Source of the DNA: AP-15 sp050729795
GTDB lineage: Bacteria; Pseudomonadota; Alphaproteobacteria; ATCC43930; CGMCC-115725
Length of the DNA stretch: 27,389 nucleotides
NCBI GenBank assembly: GCA_050729795.1
Contig: JBOHME010000057.1
Location: 1 to 27,389 of the forward strand
Direction: 5' to 3'
Shown: positions 13,826-22,507 of the stretch, piece by piece
Position numbering within the stretch: position 1 is the stretch's first letter
How the letters are laid out: each line of letters begins with the position of its first letter
The notes under the pieces: generated by a model
What the model was told of the DNA's origin: nothing
The model's input: the letters and a program-made list of their open reading frames with translations, nothing else
Database searches by the model: none
Program-made: the position numbers and the translations under genes

Positions 13826-13931
13826 GCGGCCATGCCGCCCCGTCCTCGACGGGAGAGCCTGCTCCCCACCAAAGCCGTAGAGCGACCACGGCCCGAATTT
13901 CGGCCGAACATCAGTTGCTGGTATGGCCTTG

Positions 13932-14438
13932 TCAGCCGACTCGCTTGGCGTACACCCCGGTAAAGGTGACGTCGCACCCTGGGGTGTTTAAGAAGTTGCT
14001 GATTTTCCCGGTTATCGTTACTACTGGGGTCGAAGCAGTAATCGCCGCCGGGCTTATCGATAAAAAGTAGGTTCCGGTGCCCTCGAAAAATTTGGCCCGA
14101 CCATCCACGCCAAAAATCTCATCACTCCCCGAACCATGCATTTGGTGTGCGGTGGATTCGCTCAAGTTTTCCAGGGTGAACGCAGCCCGGAGGAGTGCAA
14201 AGGACAGGTACGTATTGGTATCGGTGCTCGATGTCTTCGGGCGAAACACCGAGACATAAGCGTCACCCAGGACGCTCTCAAGTACGCCGGCGCATTGCGC
14301 ACTGGTCGACGCAGTGGTAGTGGCGATTCCCTGCCACGCGACGTGGGTATCCTCCGTGGCGATGGCCGTGCCAGGCAATGCCACGGCCAAGAACACACCT
14401 GCACATGCAATCGCCACTCTGCCACGCCACGGCGCCAT
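13932..14438 (-). CDS. Hypothetical exported protein
   Basis: I do not recognise this 168-residue protein. It has a signal peptide (MAPWRGR, hydrophobic core, cleavage after AIA, about residue 27). The mature part is about 140 residues, beta-rich by eye, with Ser/Thr and two Cys (SAQCAGVL and TPGCDVTF) that could form one disulfide. Base composition is lower in GC than the flanks and codon use is less GC3-biased, which hints at recent acquisition or relaxed constraint. The only SD-like sequence (GGAG) is about 20 nt from ATG 14438, so the start is uncertain. It is a single gene between an EcfG-type promoter region and the FAH-family gene. Confidence 0.6.
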   Translation of the reverse strand: MAPWRGRVAIACAGVFLAVALPGTAIATEDTHVAWQGIATTTASTSAQCAGVLESVLGDAYVSVFRPKTSSTDTNTYLSFALLRAAFTLENLSESTAHQMHGSGSDEIFGVDGRAKFFEGTGTYFLSISPAAITASTPVVTITGKISNFLNTPGCDVTFTGVYAKRVG

Positions 14439-14593
14439 AATGCTTTATCATATGCTTGCTCTCCTAATTCTGATTCGAACATCATGCAGCATTCGCTTGG
14501 TTGCTGCAAGTGAGCGCTCGATCGCTGTTAAGAGGGCCTGTGTTGTGATTGTCACGCTTTGGGCGGCATTTGGCAGTAACATTTGCTTGTAGG

Positions 14594-15532
14594 CTAACCC
14601 GCGCCTTGCGGACGGTGGCGCCGGACGGCTTCGGGGTTGGTCGAATCCGCACCCATGTAAACTCCGCGTTCCCATTTGCGCTTGAGCGGATCGACGACCT
14701 GGAGCGCCATGCGGCCGATGCTCTGGATCTCGATCTCGACGGTCTCACCATCCTGCAACGCGCCCAAGCCTTCGTGATTGGTGCCGCAGGCGATCAAATC
14801 GCCGCTGTTCAGCGTCATCACCGTAGAGGCGAACTCGATCAACTCCGGAACCCGGTGCTCCATGTCGTCGGTGTTATAGTTGTGGCGCAATTGACCATCG
14901 TTCCAGAAGCGCACAACGAGGTCGTTGGGCTCCGGGATTTCGTCGGCGGTGGCGATGCACGGGCCAACCGGGGCAAAGGTGTCGAATGACTTGCCGAGCC
15001 AGCTGCCGGCCTTCCAGGTACGCCGGCCCTCGCCGCGCGCCGACACGTCGATCAGCCCGGTATAGCCGAACACGGCACTGCGCCAATCCGCTTGGCGGAC
15101 CATCTTGGCCGGACCCTTGATGACCAGCGCCAATTCCGCCTCGTGCATAAAGATCCATGGCTCGGTCATTTCCGGCAGCCGGATCGTGTCGCCCGGTCCG
15201 ACCACCGCCTCGGGGTTTTTCAGAAACATGTTCAACGGCCGCGCCTCGCGCTGCGCATGCTCCCAGTAATTGGCGATGCAGCACAGAATCTTGCCCGGCC
15301 GCGGCAGTGGCGCGCGCAATCGCACCTGGTCGAGCGGCAGCGCCTCGCCCTGCGCCGACAATTTTTCGAGCCCGGGGCGCAGCCGGTCGAACCCGTCGAT
15401 CAAATTCTGCATCGTCGATTGTGGTGCGGAGCCGCGCTCGACGATCTCGGCGAGGCTGACCACACCGCGATCGGTCAGCAGACCCGGTCCTGGCTCGGTC
15501 GCTCCGCCGGCCTCGAACATCACCAGTCTCAT
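14594..15532 (-). CDS. Fumarylacetoacetate hydrolase (FAH) family protein
   Basis: The 312-residue protein has the FAH fold. Metal-site residues appear in FMHEAELALVIKG (E131, E133) and GLIDVSARGEG (D162); GKSFDTFAPVGPCI and SGDLIACGTNHEGLG are the other conserved blocks. Family members cleave C-C bonds of acylpyruvates, decarboxylate or hydrate ring-cleavage products (HpcE, MhpD relatives) or act on 2-keto-3-deoxy acids. ATG 15532 is chosen for the GGGAGGGAG Shine-Dalgarno; upstream codons are not conserved-looking. It is divergent from the two TauD-like dioxygenases, with 153 nt between, so a shared regulatory region is plausible. Such enzymes typically act downstream of ring cleavage. Confidence 0.9.
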   Translation of the reverse strand: MRLVMFEAGGATEPGPGLLTDRGVVSLAEIVERGSAPQSTMQNLIDGFDRLRPGLEKLSAQGEALPLDQVRLRAPLPRPGKILCCIANYWEHAQREARPLNMFLKNPEAVVGPGDTIRLPEMTEPWIFMHEAELALVIKGPAKMVRQADWRSAVFGYTGLIDVSARGEGRRTWKAGSWLGKSFDTFAPVGPCIATADEIPEPNDLVVRFWNDGQLRHNYNTDDMEHRVPELIEFASTVMTLNSGDLIACGTNHEGLGALQDGETVEIEIQSIGRMALQVVDPLKRKWERGVYMGADSTNPEAVRRHRPQGAG

Positions 15533-15550
15533 AACGCTCCCTCCCTGCCC

Positions 15551-15586
15551 TGTGCTGCGGCAAGCCCCGCCTTGTGCTGCGGCAAG
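15551..15586. repeat. Direct repeat in the divergent FAH/TauD promoter region
   Basis: TGTGCTGCGGCAAG occurs at 15551-15564 and again at 15573-15586, 22 bp apart (two helical turns). Two same-face sites in a divergent promoter region could bind a regulator; otherwise only a short duplication. Confidence 0.55.
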
Positions 15587-15685
15587 ATTAGCGGCTGCGG
15601 CGCATGGCAACCATCACCATTCTCCGGTTGACGGGGCAACGGACCGGCCAGACCCTGGGCTGACACGGGTGGATGGGAGAGAGCG

Positions 15686-16558
15686 ATGGAAATTCGCCGC
15701 ATGGGACCGCAGATCGGCGTCGAAGTGACCGGGGTCGATGTCAGGACGCTCGATGATGCCGGGTTTGCGCCGATCTACCGGGCTTGGCTCGATTACAACG
15801 TGCTTGCGGTGCGCGATCAGGACCTCTCGATCCCCGAATTTCTGCGCTACAGCCGGCGGTTTGGTCCGGTCGTGCCGCACCCTTCGAAGTCGACCCGCAA
15901 CCAGGACTATCCCGAGATCACAATGCTCGGTGTTAGCAAATTCGACGCTAACGGCAAGTTGCGCGATGAAATCTACCGCCGCGGCGCCGAGGGCTGGCAC
16001 ACCGACGGCGCTTACAACCAGGCGCCGTTCAAGGCGACCCAGCTCTATTCGCTGGCGGTGCCGAGCCGCGGCGGCAACACGCTGTTCGCCAACGCCTATG
16101 CCGCCTATGCCGCATTGCCCCGGAGATTGAAGGATCGGCTCGATGGCATCGTCGGCGCGTTCTCTTATGGCGGGCGCCGCAGAAAATCGCGGCTTCTGAA
16201 CCCGGAAGACCAGGACTGGACGCCGGTTTTTCATCCGATCGTCCGCACCCATCCCGAGACCGGTCGCAAGTCACTCTATTTTGACCCGGGCAAGATCTGC
16301 TGGCTCGTTGGCCTCGAAGAAAGCGAGAGCGACGCGTTGATCGCCGAATTGAAGGAACGGATGATCACTCCCGACGCCGAATACCACCATGTCTGGCGCA
16401 AGGGCGACATCGTGATCTGGGACAATCGCTGCTCGTACCACAAGGCGGCCGGCGATTATCCGCCCGAGGAGGACCGCATCCATTGGCGGGTGTCGATCAA
16501 CGATTTTGGCGTCGAAGCGCCGGATGAAGCGGGCGCAACCGCGGAGCAGCATCCATGA
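15686..16558 (+). CDS. TauD/TfdA-family Fe(II)/2-oxoglutarate dioxygenase 1
   Basis: The 290-residue enzyme has the TauD double-stranded beta-helix. The Fe(II) facial triad is H105 and D107 (EGWHTDG) and H252 (WDNRCSYH). R264 and R268 (DRIHWRVS) match the Arg pair used for 2-oxoglutarate and an anionic substrate in TauD. TauD-type enzymes hydroxylate taurine, 2,4-D, sulfonates, sulfate esters or carnitine precursors, releasing succinate and CO2. The ATG follows GGGAGAG. The next gene is a paralogue overlapping by 4 nt. Substrate unknown; compared with E. coli TauD the segment RRKSRLLNPEDQ is unusual. Confidence 0.92.
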   Translation: MEIRRMGPQIGVEVTGVDVRTLDDAGFAPIYRAWLDYNVLAVRDQDLSIPEFLRYSRRFGPVVPHPSKSTRNQDYPEITMLGVSKFDANGKLRDEIYRRGAEGWHTDGAYNQAPFKATQLYSLAVPSRGGNTLFANAYAAYAALPRRLKDRLDGIVGAFSYGGRRRKSRLLNPEDQDWTPVFHPIVRTHPETGRKSLYFDPGKICWLVGLEESESDALIAELKERMITPDAEYHHVWRKGDIVIWDNRCSYHKAAGDYPPEEDRIHWRVSINDFGVEAPDEAGATAEQHP

Positions 16559-17442
16559 GCATCGAGATCGTCCCGTTTGAAGCCGGGCTCGGCGCCGAAA
16601 TCCGCGGTGTCGATATCCGCGAACCGCTCGACCCGGCCGATCGCGACGCGATCCGCGCCGCCTGGCTCGCGCATCTGGTGCTGCGCTTTCGTGATCAGCC
16701 GATGACCGACGCGCAGCACCTGGCCTTCACTCGCCAATTCGGCGAACTCGAATTCAATCCGGCGGCGCTGATCGCCAGACAATACGGCGTGGACACCCAG
16801 AGCGATGGCCGCCGCCGCGAAGTGCCGCCGGAAATTTCGGTCATCTCGAACATCATCGAGGGTGGCAAGGCGATCGGCGGGCTCGGCGATGGTGAGGCGT
16901 TCTGGCACACCGACAGCTCGTTTGTCGATGTGCCGCCGGCAGCGAGCCTGCTGCGCTCGCTCGAGGTGCCGCCGCGGAGCGCCGGCGGATCGACCTATTT
17001 TCTTAACATGTATTCGGCCTACGACACGTTGCCGCCGCAAACGCGGCAGCGGATCGACGGCTTGACGATGATCCACGCTGCGACCCATTCATCGGGCGGC
17101 AAAGCGCATCAGGGCTTCGAGACCGTCACCGACGTCTCGAAAGTGCCGGGCGCGCATCAGCCGATGGTGCGCACGCATCCCGAGACCGGGAAGAAGGCGC
17201 TGTTTCTCGGCCGCCGGATCAATGCCTATGTGATCGGGCTCCCGGTCGCGGACAGCGAGGCGCTGCTCGACAAAATTTGGGCGCACACGACGCAGGAAAA
17301 ATTCATCTGGCGTCAGGATTGGCGGGTCGGCGATCTTGTGTGGTGGGATAATCGCTGCGCGATGCATCGGCGCGATGCTTTCGACCCGGCGCGCCGCCGG
17401 CTGATGCACCGTACCCAGCTCAAGGGGGCCCGCCTGAGCTGA
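16555..17442 (+). CDS. TauD/TfdA-family Fe(II)/2-oxoglutarate dioxygenase 2
   Basis: The 295-residue enzyme is a paralogue of its upstream neighbour and starts within its stop codon (ATGA). The triad is H118, D120 (FWHTDSS) and H271 (WDNRCAMH). R282 and R286 (RRLMHRTQ) fall at +11 and +15 from the distal His, exactly as R266/R270 in TauD relative to H255. The spacing agrees with TauD better than the first copy does. Sequence identity between the two looks modest, so they are not a recent duplication and may act on different substrates or successive steps. It is convergent with coaD. Confidence 0.92.
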   Translation: MSIEIVPFEAGLGAEIRGVDIREPLDPADRDAIRAAWLAHLVLRFRDQPMTDAQHLAFTRQFGELEFNPAALIARQYGVDTQSDGRRREVPPEISVISNIIEGGKAIGGLGDGEAFWHTDSSFVDVPPAASLLRSLEVPPRSAGGSTYFLNMYSAYDTLPPQTRQRIDGLTMIHAATHSSGGKAHQGFETVTDVSKVPGAHQPMVRTHPETGKKALFLGRRINAYVIGLPVADSEALLDKIWAHTTQEKFIWRQDWRVGDLVWWDNRCAMHRRDAFDPARRRLMHRTQLKGARLS

Positions 17443-17473
17443 CAAGCCGGACAGATAGCGGGTTGCCCCCGGG

Positions 17474-18016
17474 CTAGCCGGCGGCGATCGCGCGCGGCAT
17501 GGGCCGGTTCGCGCCGATCGCAAAGCGGTCGAGCAGGCGTGCCGCGACGCGCGGGCTGACGAAGTGGGAAACATCGCCACCAAGCGCGCCGATCTCCTTG
17601 ACGAAGCGAGACGAGATGAACTGGTAACGGTCCGAAGCCATCAGAAAGACGGTCTCGATCTGCGGATTGAGCCGGGCGTTCATCCCGGCCATCTGGAACT
17701 CGTATTCGAAATCGGATACCGCGCGCAGACCGCGGATGATGACCCCTGCCCCGACTGATTCGGCAAAGCTCATCAAGAGCGTGTCAAAAGCGCGGACCTC
17801 GATCCGCTCGGCATCGCCGTTTTCGAGATGGGTCACCTCGTCGCGCACGATCTCGACCCGTTCGTCGGTCGCAAACAGCGGGCCTTTGCCATCGTTGCGG
17901 GCGACGCCAATGACCAGCCGGTCGACGAGCTTGACCGCCCGGCGAATGATGTCCGAATGGCCGTTGGTGATCGGGTCGAAGGTGCCGGGATAGATCCCGA
18001 CGCGCGGCTGGATCAT
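17474..18016 (-). CDS. coaD: Phosphopantetheine adenylyltransferase
   Basis: The 180-residue enzyme has the nucleotidyltransferase motif GTFDPITNGH (T12-H20) and the C-terminal ISSR/FVKEI segment of CoaD; IIRGLRAVSDFEYEFQMAGMN is the highly conserved middle block (shown here only in part as the recognisable family signature). It transfers AMP from ATP to 4'-phosphopantetheine, the penultimate step of coenzyme A synthesis. ATG 18016 overlaps the gyrA stop codon by 4 nt, so it is translationally coupled to gyrA; this order is common in alphaproteobacteria. The C-terminus is about 15 residues longer than the E. coli enzyme. Confidence 0.97.
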   Translation of the reverse strand: MIQPRVGIYPGTFDPITNGHSDIIRRAVKLVDRLVIGVARNDGKGPLFATDERVEIVRDEVTHLENGDAERIEVRAFDTLLMSFAESVGAGVIIRGLRAVSDFEYEFQMAGMNARLNPQIETVFLMASDRYQFISSRFVKEIGALGGDVSHFVSPRVAARLLDRFAIGANRPMPRAIAAG

Positions 18017-20907
18017 AGGTCCCCCGTCTCGTCTTGTTGGTTCTCGTTCTGCTGATCTTCGTCCGGTGACGAATCATCATCTGGCGGGTCGTCCGGTGAA
18101 CTCTCGGCGTCGGCGTCGCCATTTTCTTCGGCAACCTCCGGCAGCCGTGCGACCGACACGACGTGTTCGCCATCGTCGATCTTGAAGATCACCACCCCCT
18201 GGCTGCGCCGGCGGGCGATGCGGATGTCGTGCACCGGGCAGCGGATCACCATCCCGCCATCGGTCACCAGCATGATCTGGTCATTGCCGCCGACCGGGAA
18301 CACGGCAACGACGGCGTCCTCGCGGCGCCGCAGATCCATGTTGTCGATGCCCTGTCCGCCGCGCCCGGTAATGCGGTAGTCGAAGGCCGAGGTCCGGATG
18401 CCAAAGCCTTTCTCGGTCACGCTCAGCACGCATTGCTCGCGCTGAACCAGATCGGCATAGATTTCCTCCGAGATCGCGCCCGCTTCGTCGGCTGGCTCGG
18501 CCTCCGCGTCCTCCGGTTCAGCCGGCAAATCGCTAACCGCCTCGCCTTCCTCGCCGACCGGCCGCCGCCGCCTGGCGGCGAGGCTCAGATAGGCGTTGCG
18601 CACCTCGGCTGCGACCTCCTCGTGGCGCAGGATCGACATCGAAATCACGAGATCGTCGCCGAGCAGGCGGATGCCGCGGACGCCGACCGAAGAGCGGCCG
18701 GTGAAAACCCGCACATCGCCGACCGGGAAGCGGATCGCCTTGCCGTTGCGGGTGGCGAGCAGCACATCGTTGGCCTCGGTGCAGGTGGCGACCGCGATCA
18801 GCCGGTCGTCGGCGTCCTCGCCCTCGAACTTCATCGCGATCTTGCCGTTCGCCCGGACATCGCCGAAATCGCTGAGCGCGTTGCGCCGGACGTAGCCGTT
18901 GGCGGTGGCGAACATGACGGTCAAATCAGCCCAGCTCGCCTCGTCCTCAGGCAATGGCATGACCGTCGAGATCGTCTCGCCCGGCACCAGGTTGGGCAAC
19001 AGATTGACCATCGGCCGGCCGCGGGCCTGCGGTGTGCCAAGCGGCAGGCGGTGGACCTTGAGCTTGTAGACCCGGCCCGACGAGGTAAAGAACAGCACCG
19101 GCGCGTGGGTCGAAGCGACAAACACCTCGTTCAGGAAATCCTCTTCGCGGATCGCCATGCCGGCGCGGCCGCGGCCGCCGCGGCGCTGCGCGCGATAGGT
19201 CGACAGCGGCACCCGCTTGATGTAGCCGGCGTGACTGACGGTCACCACCATCGGCTCGCGCTGGATCAGCGCCTCGATGTCGGCCTCGAATTCGACCTCT
19301 TCGATCGCGGTGCGGCGCGGTGTTGCAAAACGCTCCCGGATCGCCAGCAACTCGCTGCGCAGCACCTCGATCAGCCGCGGGCGCGAGCGTAGGATTTCGA
19401 GGTAGCCGCCGATCTCGGCGATCAGCCCGCGCAATTCCTCGGCGATCTTGTCGCGTTCGAGCCCAGTCAGCCGCTGCAGGCGCAAATCAAGGATCGCGCG
19501 CGCCTGCTCGTCGGAGAGCTGGTAGGTGCCATCGGCGGCGACCTCGCGGCCGGGCTCGCCGACCAGCGCCACCAGCGGCGCCACATCGGCCGCCGGCCAG
19601 GCGCGGCCGACGAGGCCAGCACGCGCCGTCGCCGGGTCGGGGGCCGCGCGGATCAGCCCGATGATCTCATCGAGATTGGCGACCGCGATCAGCAGACCGA
19701 GCAGGGTATGGGCGCGCTCGCGGGCCTTGCCCAGCAAATAGCTGGTGCGCCTTGTGATGACCTCCTCGCGAAACGCGACAAACGCGACAATGACCTCGCG
19801 CAGGGTCATCTGCTCGGGCCGGCCGCCATTGAGCGCCAGCATGTTGACGCCAAAGCTCGTCTGCAGCGCGGTGTGGCGATAGAGCTGGTTCAGCACGATG
19901 TCGGGCTCGGCATCGCGCTTCAGCTCGATGACGACCCTCACCCCATCGCGATCGCTCTCGTCACGCAGCTCGGCGATGCCGTCGATCAATTTTTCGCGCA
20001 CGCACTCGGCGATGCGCTCGATCAGCTTCGCCTTGTTGACCTGGTAGGGCATCTCGGTAAAGACGAGCGCATCGCGATCCTTGCGCACCTCTTCGAGGTG
20101 GTGCTTGGCGCGCAGCACGACCGCACCCCGGCCGGTCAGGTAGGCCGCATGGGTTCCGGCCCGGCCTATGATGATGCCGCCCGTCGGAAAATCCGGCGCC
20201 GGCACATGCTCCATCAGCTCTTCGATCGTGATGGCGCCATTGTCGAGATAGGCACAGCAGGCGTCGATGACCTCGCCAAGATTGTGCGGCGGGATATTGG
20301 TCGCCATGCCGACCGCGATGCCCTGCGCGCCATTGACCAAGAGGTTCGGAAACCCGGCCGGCAGAACCTTGGGCTCGCGCTCGGTCTCGTCGTAGTTCGG
20401 CTGAAAATCGACCGTATCGTTGTCGAGATCGTCGAGCAGCGAATCGGCAACGCGGGCGAGCCGTGCCTCGGTATAGCGGTAGGCCGCCGGTGAATCGCCA
20501 TCCATCGAGCCAAAATTGCCCTGGCCGTCGATCAGCGGCAGGCGCATCGCGAAATCCTGCGCCATGCGCACCATCGCGTCGTAAATCGCCAACTCGCCAT
20601 GCGGATGGTATTTGCCGATCACATCACCGACGATGCGGGCGGATTTGCGATAGCTGCGGTTCCACTCGTTGCCGTTGACCTTCATCGAATAGAGGATGCG
20701 GCGATGCACCGGCTTCAGCCCGTCGCGCACATCGGGCAGCGCACGGGCGACGATCACGCTCATCGCGTAATCGAGATATGAGCGCCGCATCTCGTCTTCG
20801 ATGGTGACCGCGGTGATGTCGGGAGCGGGCGGGGGTGGTGGCGGCGGAGCGGGGGTAACGGCCAAGGGACCTCGCGCGGGTGATCTCGGGACGATTTCAC
20901 GCGTCAC
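18013..20907 (-). CDS. gyrA: DNA gyrase subunit A
   Basis: The 964-residue protein has the GyrA breakage-reunion core (from TIEDEMRRSYLDYAMSVI) with catalytic Tyr145 in AAYRYTEARL, and a GyrA box QRRGGRG at 574-580, which separates it from ParC. The C-terminal beta-pinwheel follows. It is longer than the E. coli protein: a Pro-rich N-terminus, an acidic insert rich in Glu/Ala after RRRRPVGEEGE, and a very acidic Asp/Glu/Gln tail. The quinolone region reads HPHGELAIYD: Leu106 stands where E. coli has Ser83 and Asp110 matches Asp87. The annotated start is GTG 20907 without a clear SD; TTG 20865 has GAGG at a good distance and is an alternative. Confidence 0.97.
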   Translation of the reverse strand: MTREIVPRSPARGPLAVTPAPPPPPPPAPDITAVTIEDEMRRSYLDYAMSVIVARALPDVRDGLKPVHRRILYSMKVNGNEWNRSYRKSARIVGDVIGKYHPHGELAIYDAMVRMAQDFAMRLPLIDGQGNFGSMDGDSPAAYRYTEARLARVADSLLDDLDNDTVDFQPNYDETEREPKVLPAGFPNLLVNGAQGIAVGMATNIPPHNLGEVIDACCAYLDNGAITIEELMEHVPAPDFPTGGIIIGRAGTHAAYLTGRGAVVLRAKHHLEEVRKDRDALVFTEMPYQVNKAKLIERIAECVREKLIDGIAELRDESDRDGVRVVIELKRDAEPDIVLNQLYRHTALQTSFGVNMLALNGGRPEQMTLREVIVAFVAFREEVITRRTSYLLGKARERAHTLLGLLIAVANLDEIIGLIRAAPDPATARAGLVGRAWPAADVAPLVALVGEPGREVAADGTYQLSDEQARAILDLRLQRLTGLERDKIAEELRGLIAEIGGYLEILRSRPRLIEVLRSELLAIRERFATPRRTAIEEVEFEADIEALIQREPMVVTVSHAGYIKRVPLSTYRAQRRGGRGRAGMAIREEDFLNEVFVASTHAPVLFFTSSGRVYKLKVHRLPLGTPQARGRPMVNLLPNLVPGETISTVMPLPEDEASWADLTVMFATANGYVRRNALSDFGDVRANGKIAMKFEGEDADDRLIAVATCTEANDVLLATRNGKAIRFPVGDVRVFTGRSSVGVRGIRLLGDDLVISMSILRHEEVAAEVRNAYLSLAARRRRPVGEEGEAVSDLPAEPEDAEAEPADEAGAISEEIYADLVQREQCVLSVTEKGFGIRTSAFDYRITGRGGQGIDNMDLRRREDAVVAVFPVGGNDQIMLVTDGGMVIRCPVHDIRIARRRSQGVVIFKIDDGEHVVSVARLPEVAEENGDADAESSPDDPPDDDSSPDEDQQNENQQDETGDL

Positions 20908-21246
20908 CGGCCCGCGGGCACGGCGCGCCCCCTAAAGATGGGAATTCCCGGTCTGATTACCGCATTTCGCAGGTGCGAACAAACGATTTGCCGCGAGCAA
21001 TTCCGCGGTTTTCCGCAACCCCGGCGGTCACGAAGCGGCAACCGGCCGCCGGTTTGTGAGAGTGGGGTCCAAGCCGGTGCAGCCGCCGACACTTGGTCCG
21101 ACCACGGTTGGCGGGACCCCGGCCGCCCAATCGAGCGGCGCGATGCCGACGGATGGTCCTCGCCCGTTGGCGGCATTGCGCCACCGCTATTTGATCTGGT
21201 GGTCCGATTGACAAAACGCTCGGGAACGAGGGGTTTCGATCGGCCG
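20908..21246. other. Intergenic region upstream of gyrA
   Basis: About 340 nt between gyrA (reading left) and the GlsB-type gene (ending here). It should hold the gyrA promoter. ORFs through it give random-looking Arg/Pro/Gly-rich products. I see short GC-rich inverted repeats such as GGCCGCCGG but no named element. Confidence 0.5.
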
Positions 21247-21492
21247 CTAGGGCGGTCCACCGACGATCGCGCGGTAGATCGCCAGGATCAGCACGGCGCC
21301 GACCACCGCCCCGATAAACCCGGCGCTCTGCCCGGGTGCGTAAAAGCCGATGCGCTGTCCGAGCCAGGACGCGAAGATCGCGCCGACGATGCCGAGCAGT
21401 GTCGTGACGATAAACCCGCCCGGTCCGTGCACAAAGAGCTTGGCGATCGCACCCGCCAAAAAGCCGATGATGATGACCCACAGCCAGTGCAT
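21247..21492 (-). CDS. GlsB/YeaQ/YmgE family stress-response membrane protein
   Basis: The 81-residue protein has three transmembrane helices with the glycine-zipper pattern of the family (once called transglycosylase-associated protein): WVIIIGFLAGAIAKLF, TTLLGIVGAIFASWLG and GFIGAVVGAVLILAIYR. Members are small inner-membrane proteins induced by stress and stationary phase; no enzymatic activity is established. Length is typical. GGGGGCG lies before ATG 21492. No EcfG-like site with correct spacing was found upstream on this strand. Confidence 0.92.
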   Translation of the reverse strand: MHWLWVIIIGFLAGAIAKLFVHGPGGFIVTTLLGIVGAIFASWLGQRIGFYAPGQSAGFIGAVVGAVLILAIYRAIVGGPP

Positions 21493-21806
21493 CGTCGCCC
21501 CCGCTTGCCCACGGCACGGTCAGCTTCGCGTCAGCAATAACTCGTTTGCTCCGCGGAACGCAACAGGCGGCGGTTCACCTTTCCGGCGTGCCGAAGCCAG
21601 CTGTGTGGGAGAGATTCCGCCCGTCGGACCTCCGGTTTGGGCGCCACTTGCTTGCCGCCTATGCAACCCGAGCGTGGGGTCTGGAAATCGTCGCGTCAGA
21701 GATGGAATTCCACGCCGCTCCTGCGGTTTAGCATAGAGAAGCCGCCGATCGCCGATCTGCCGATTGAACAGACCAGGCGCGCCGGCGGTGGAACTGGAGG
21801 ACCGAA
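21493..21806. other. Divergent intergenic region, no gene seen
   Basis: About 310 nt between the divergent GlsB-type and DUF6197-like genes. I find no convincing ORF, terminator or named regulatory motif. GGAAT-N16-GGTT near 21705-21730 is a poor match to the EcfG pattern and is not called. Confidence 0.5.
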
Positions 21807-22343
21807 ATGCCCCTCGACGGTACCGAGCTCTTCGAAGACCCGTCTCTCGCCAAGCTCAACCAGGTGGAGCGCCTGTTGGCGACCGAGCGTCACTGGTGCA
21901 AGGGCCGGCTGCGCGATGCCGACGGGCGGCGCTGCCTGGTCGACGCGATCACTACTGTCGGCGGCCGCCTGGAGCTGACCCGCCCGATCCTGCGCGCCGT
22001 CAAGGAGGTAAGCGGCAGGCGGTATTGGCGGATCGAAACCTTCAACGACGACCCGCTGACGACGCATCGCGATGTGTTGCGCGTGCTGCATCGAACGCGC
22101 GAGGACATCCTCGAGGGGATTGCCGCCTCGGCTTGCCGCAGGCCATGGCAGCGCAAGCTGGTGCTGGCGCTAGGTGGCTTTCTCGCTGGTGATCCGCGAG
22201 GGGATGCCAAAGACCCGGCGCACGGCCCGCGCGACGTCGCGCCGCGCTCTGTCGATACCGACGGACCGGAGGGGCAGCTGCACGACCGCTCCCTGTCACA
22301 GGACCCATCCCTGGCCCGCGAGGCAAGCGATGCGCATTTGTGA
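21807..22343 (+). CDS. DUF6197-like protein of unknown function
   Basis: The 178-residue protein resembles the DUF6197 family in its first ~110 residues: HWCKGRLRDADGRRCLVDAI near residues 29-48 and IETFNDDPLTTHRDVLRVL near 76-94, a pattern seen in small proteins linked to one-residue helical bundles of unknown role. The C-terminal third (after about residue 118) is low in order and rich in Asp, Arg and Pro, and may be disordered or lineage-specific. ATG 21807 has GGAGG at 21796-21800. It stands alone upstream of the copper/oxidase block. Family assignment is from memory of motif shape. Confidence 0.65.
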   Translation: MPLDGTELFEDPSLAKLNQVERLLATERHWCKGRLRDADGRRCLVDAITTVGGRLELTRPILRAVKEVSGRRYWRIETFNDDPLTTHRDVLRVLHRTREDILEGIAASACRRPWQRKLVLALGGFLAGDPRGDAKDPAHGPRDVAPRSVDTDGPEGQLHDRSLSQDPSLAREASDAHL

Positions 22344-22350
22344 GCGCGTT

Positions 22351-22445
22351 CGCGACCCGCGCACAGTGGAATAGTGACGGGTCGCGCCGATGTTGATCGG
22401 CGATGGCAGGGACACCGGGAACCCTTCCAACCATGCCCTGCGTCA
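22351..22445 (+). other. Hairpin-rich intergenic segment, possible structured leader
   Basis: Three hairpins follow one another: CGCGACCCG (22351-22359) with CGGGTCGCG (22378-22386); GCCGAT-GTTG-ATCGGC (22386-22401); and GCAGGG with CCCTGC closing a loop that holds GGGA-ACCC-TTCC (about 22406-22441). The first may terminate the DUF6197-like gene. Together they could be a leader for the membrane-protein/SCO genes about 65 nt downstream. I cannot match them to a known riboswitch. Confidence 0.4.
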
Positions 22446-22507
22446 AGATTGCAGGCCGCAACGCGGGGGTGAAGGGCTAATTTAAGACGCCGCGACCGAG
22501 CGGGTCG

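Noticed and set aside
3541..17442. A single complete catabolic operon linking the binding protein, LigB-like enzyme, amidohydrolase and TauD pair
   Set aside because: Terminators, strand changes and unrelated genes (PEP-CTERM, transglycosylase, PRC-barrel) separate them; only the small overlapping pairs can be called operons.
18163..19392. 409-residue plus-strand ORF inside gyrA
   Set aside because: It lies fully antisense to conserved GyrA C-terminal domain sequence and has no recognisable motif.
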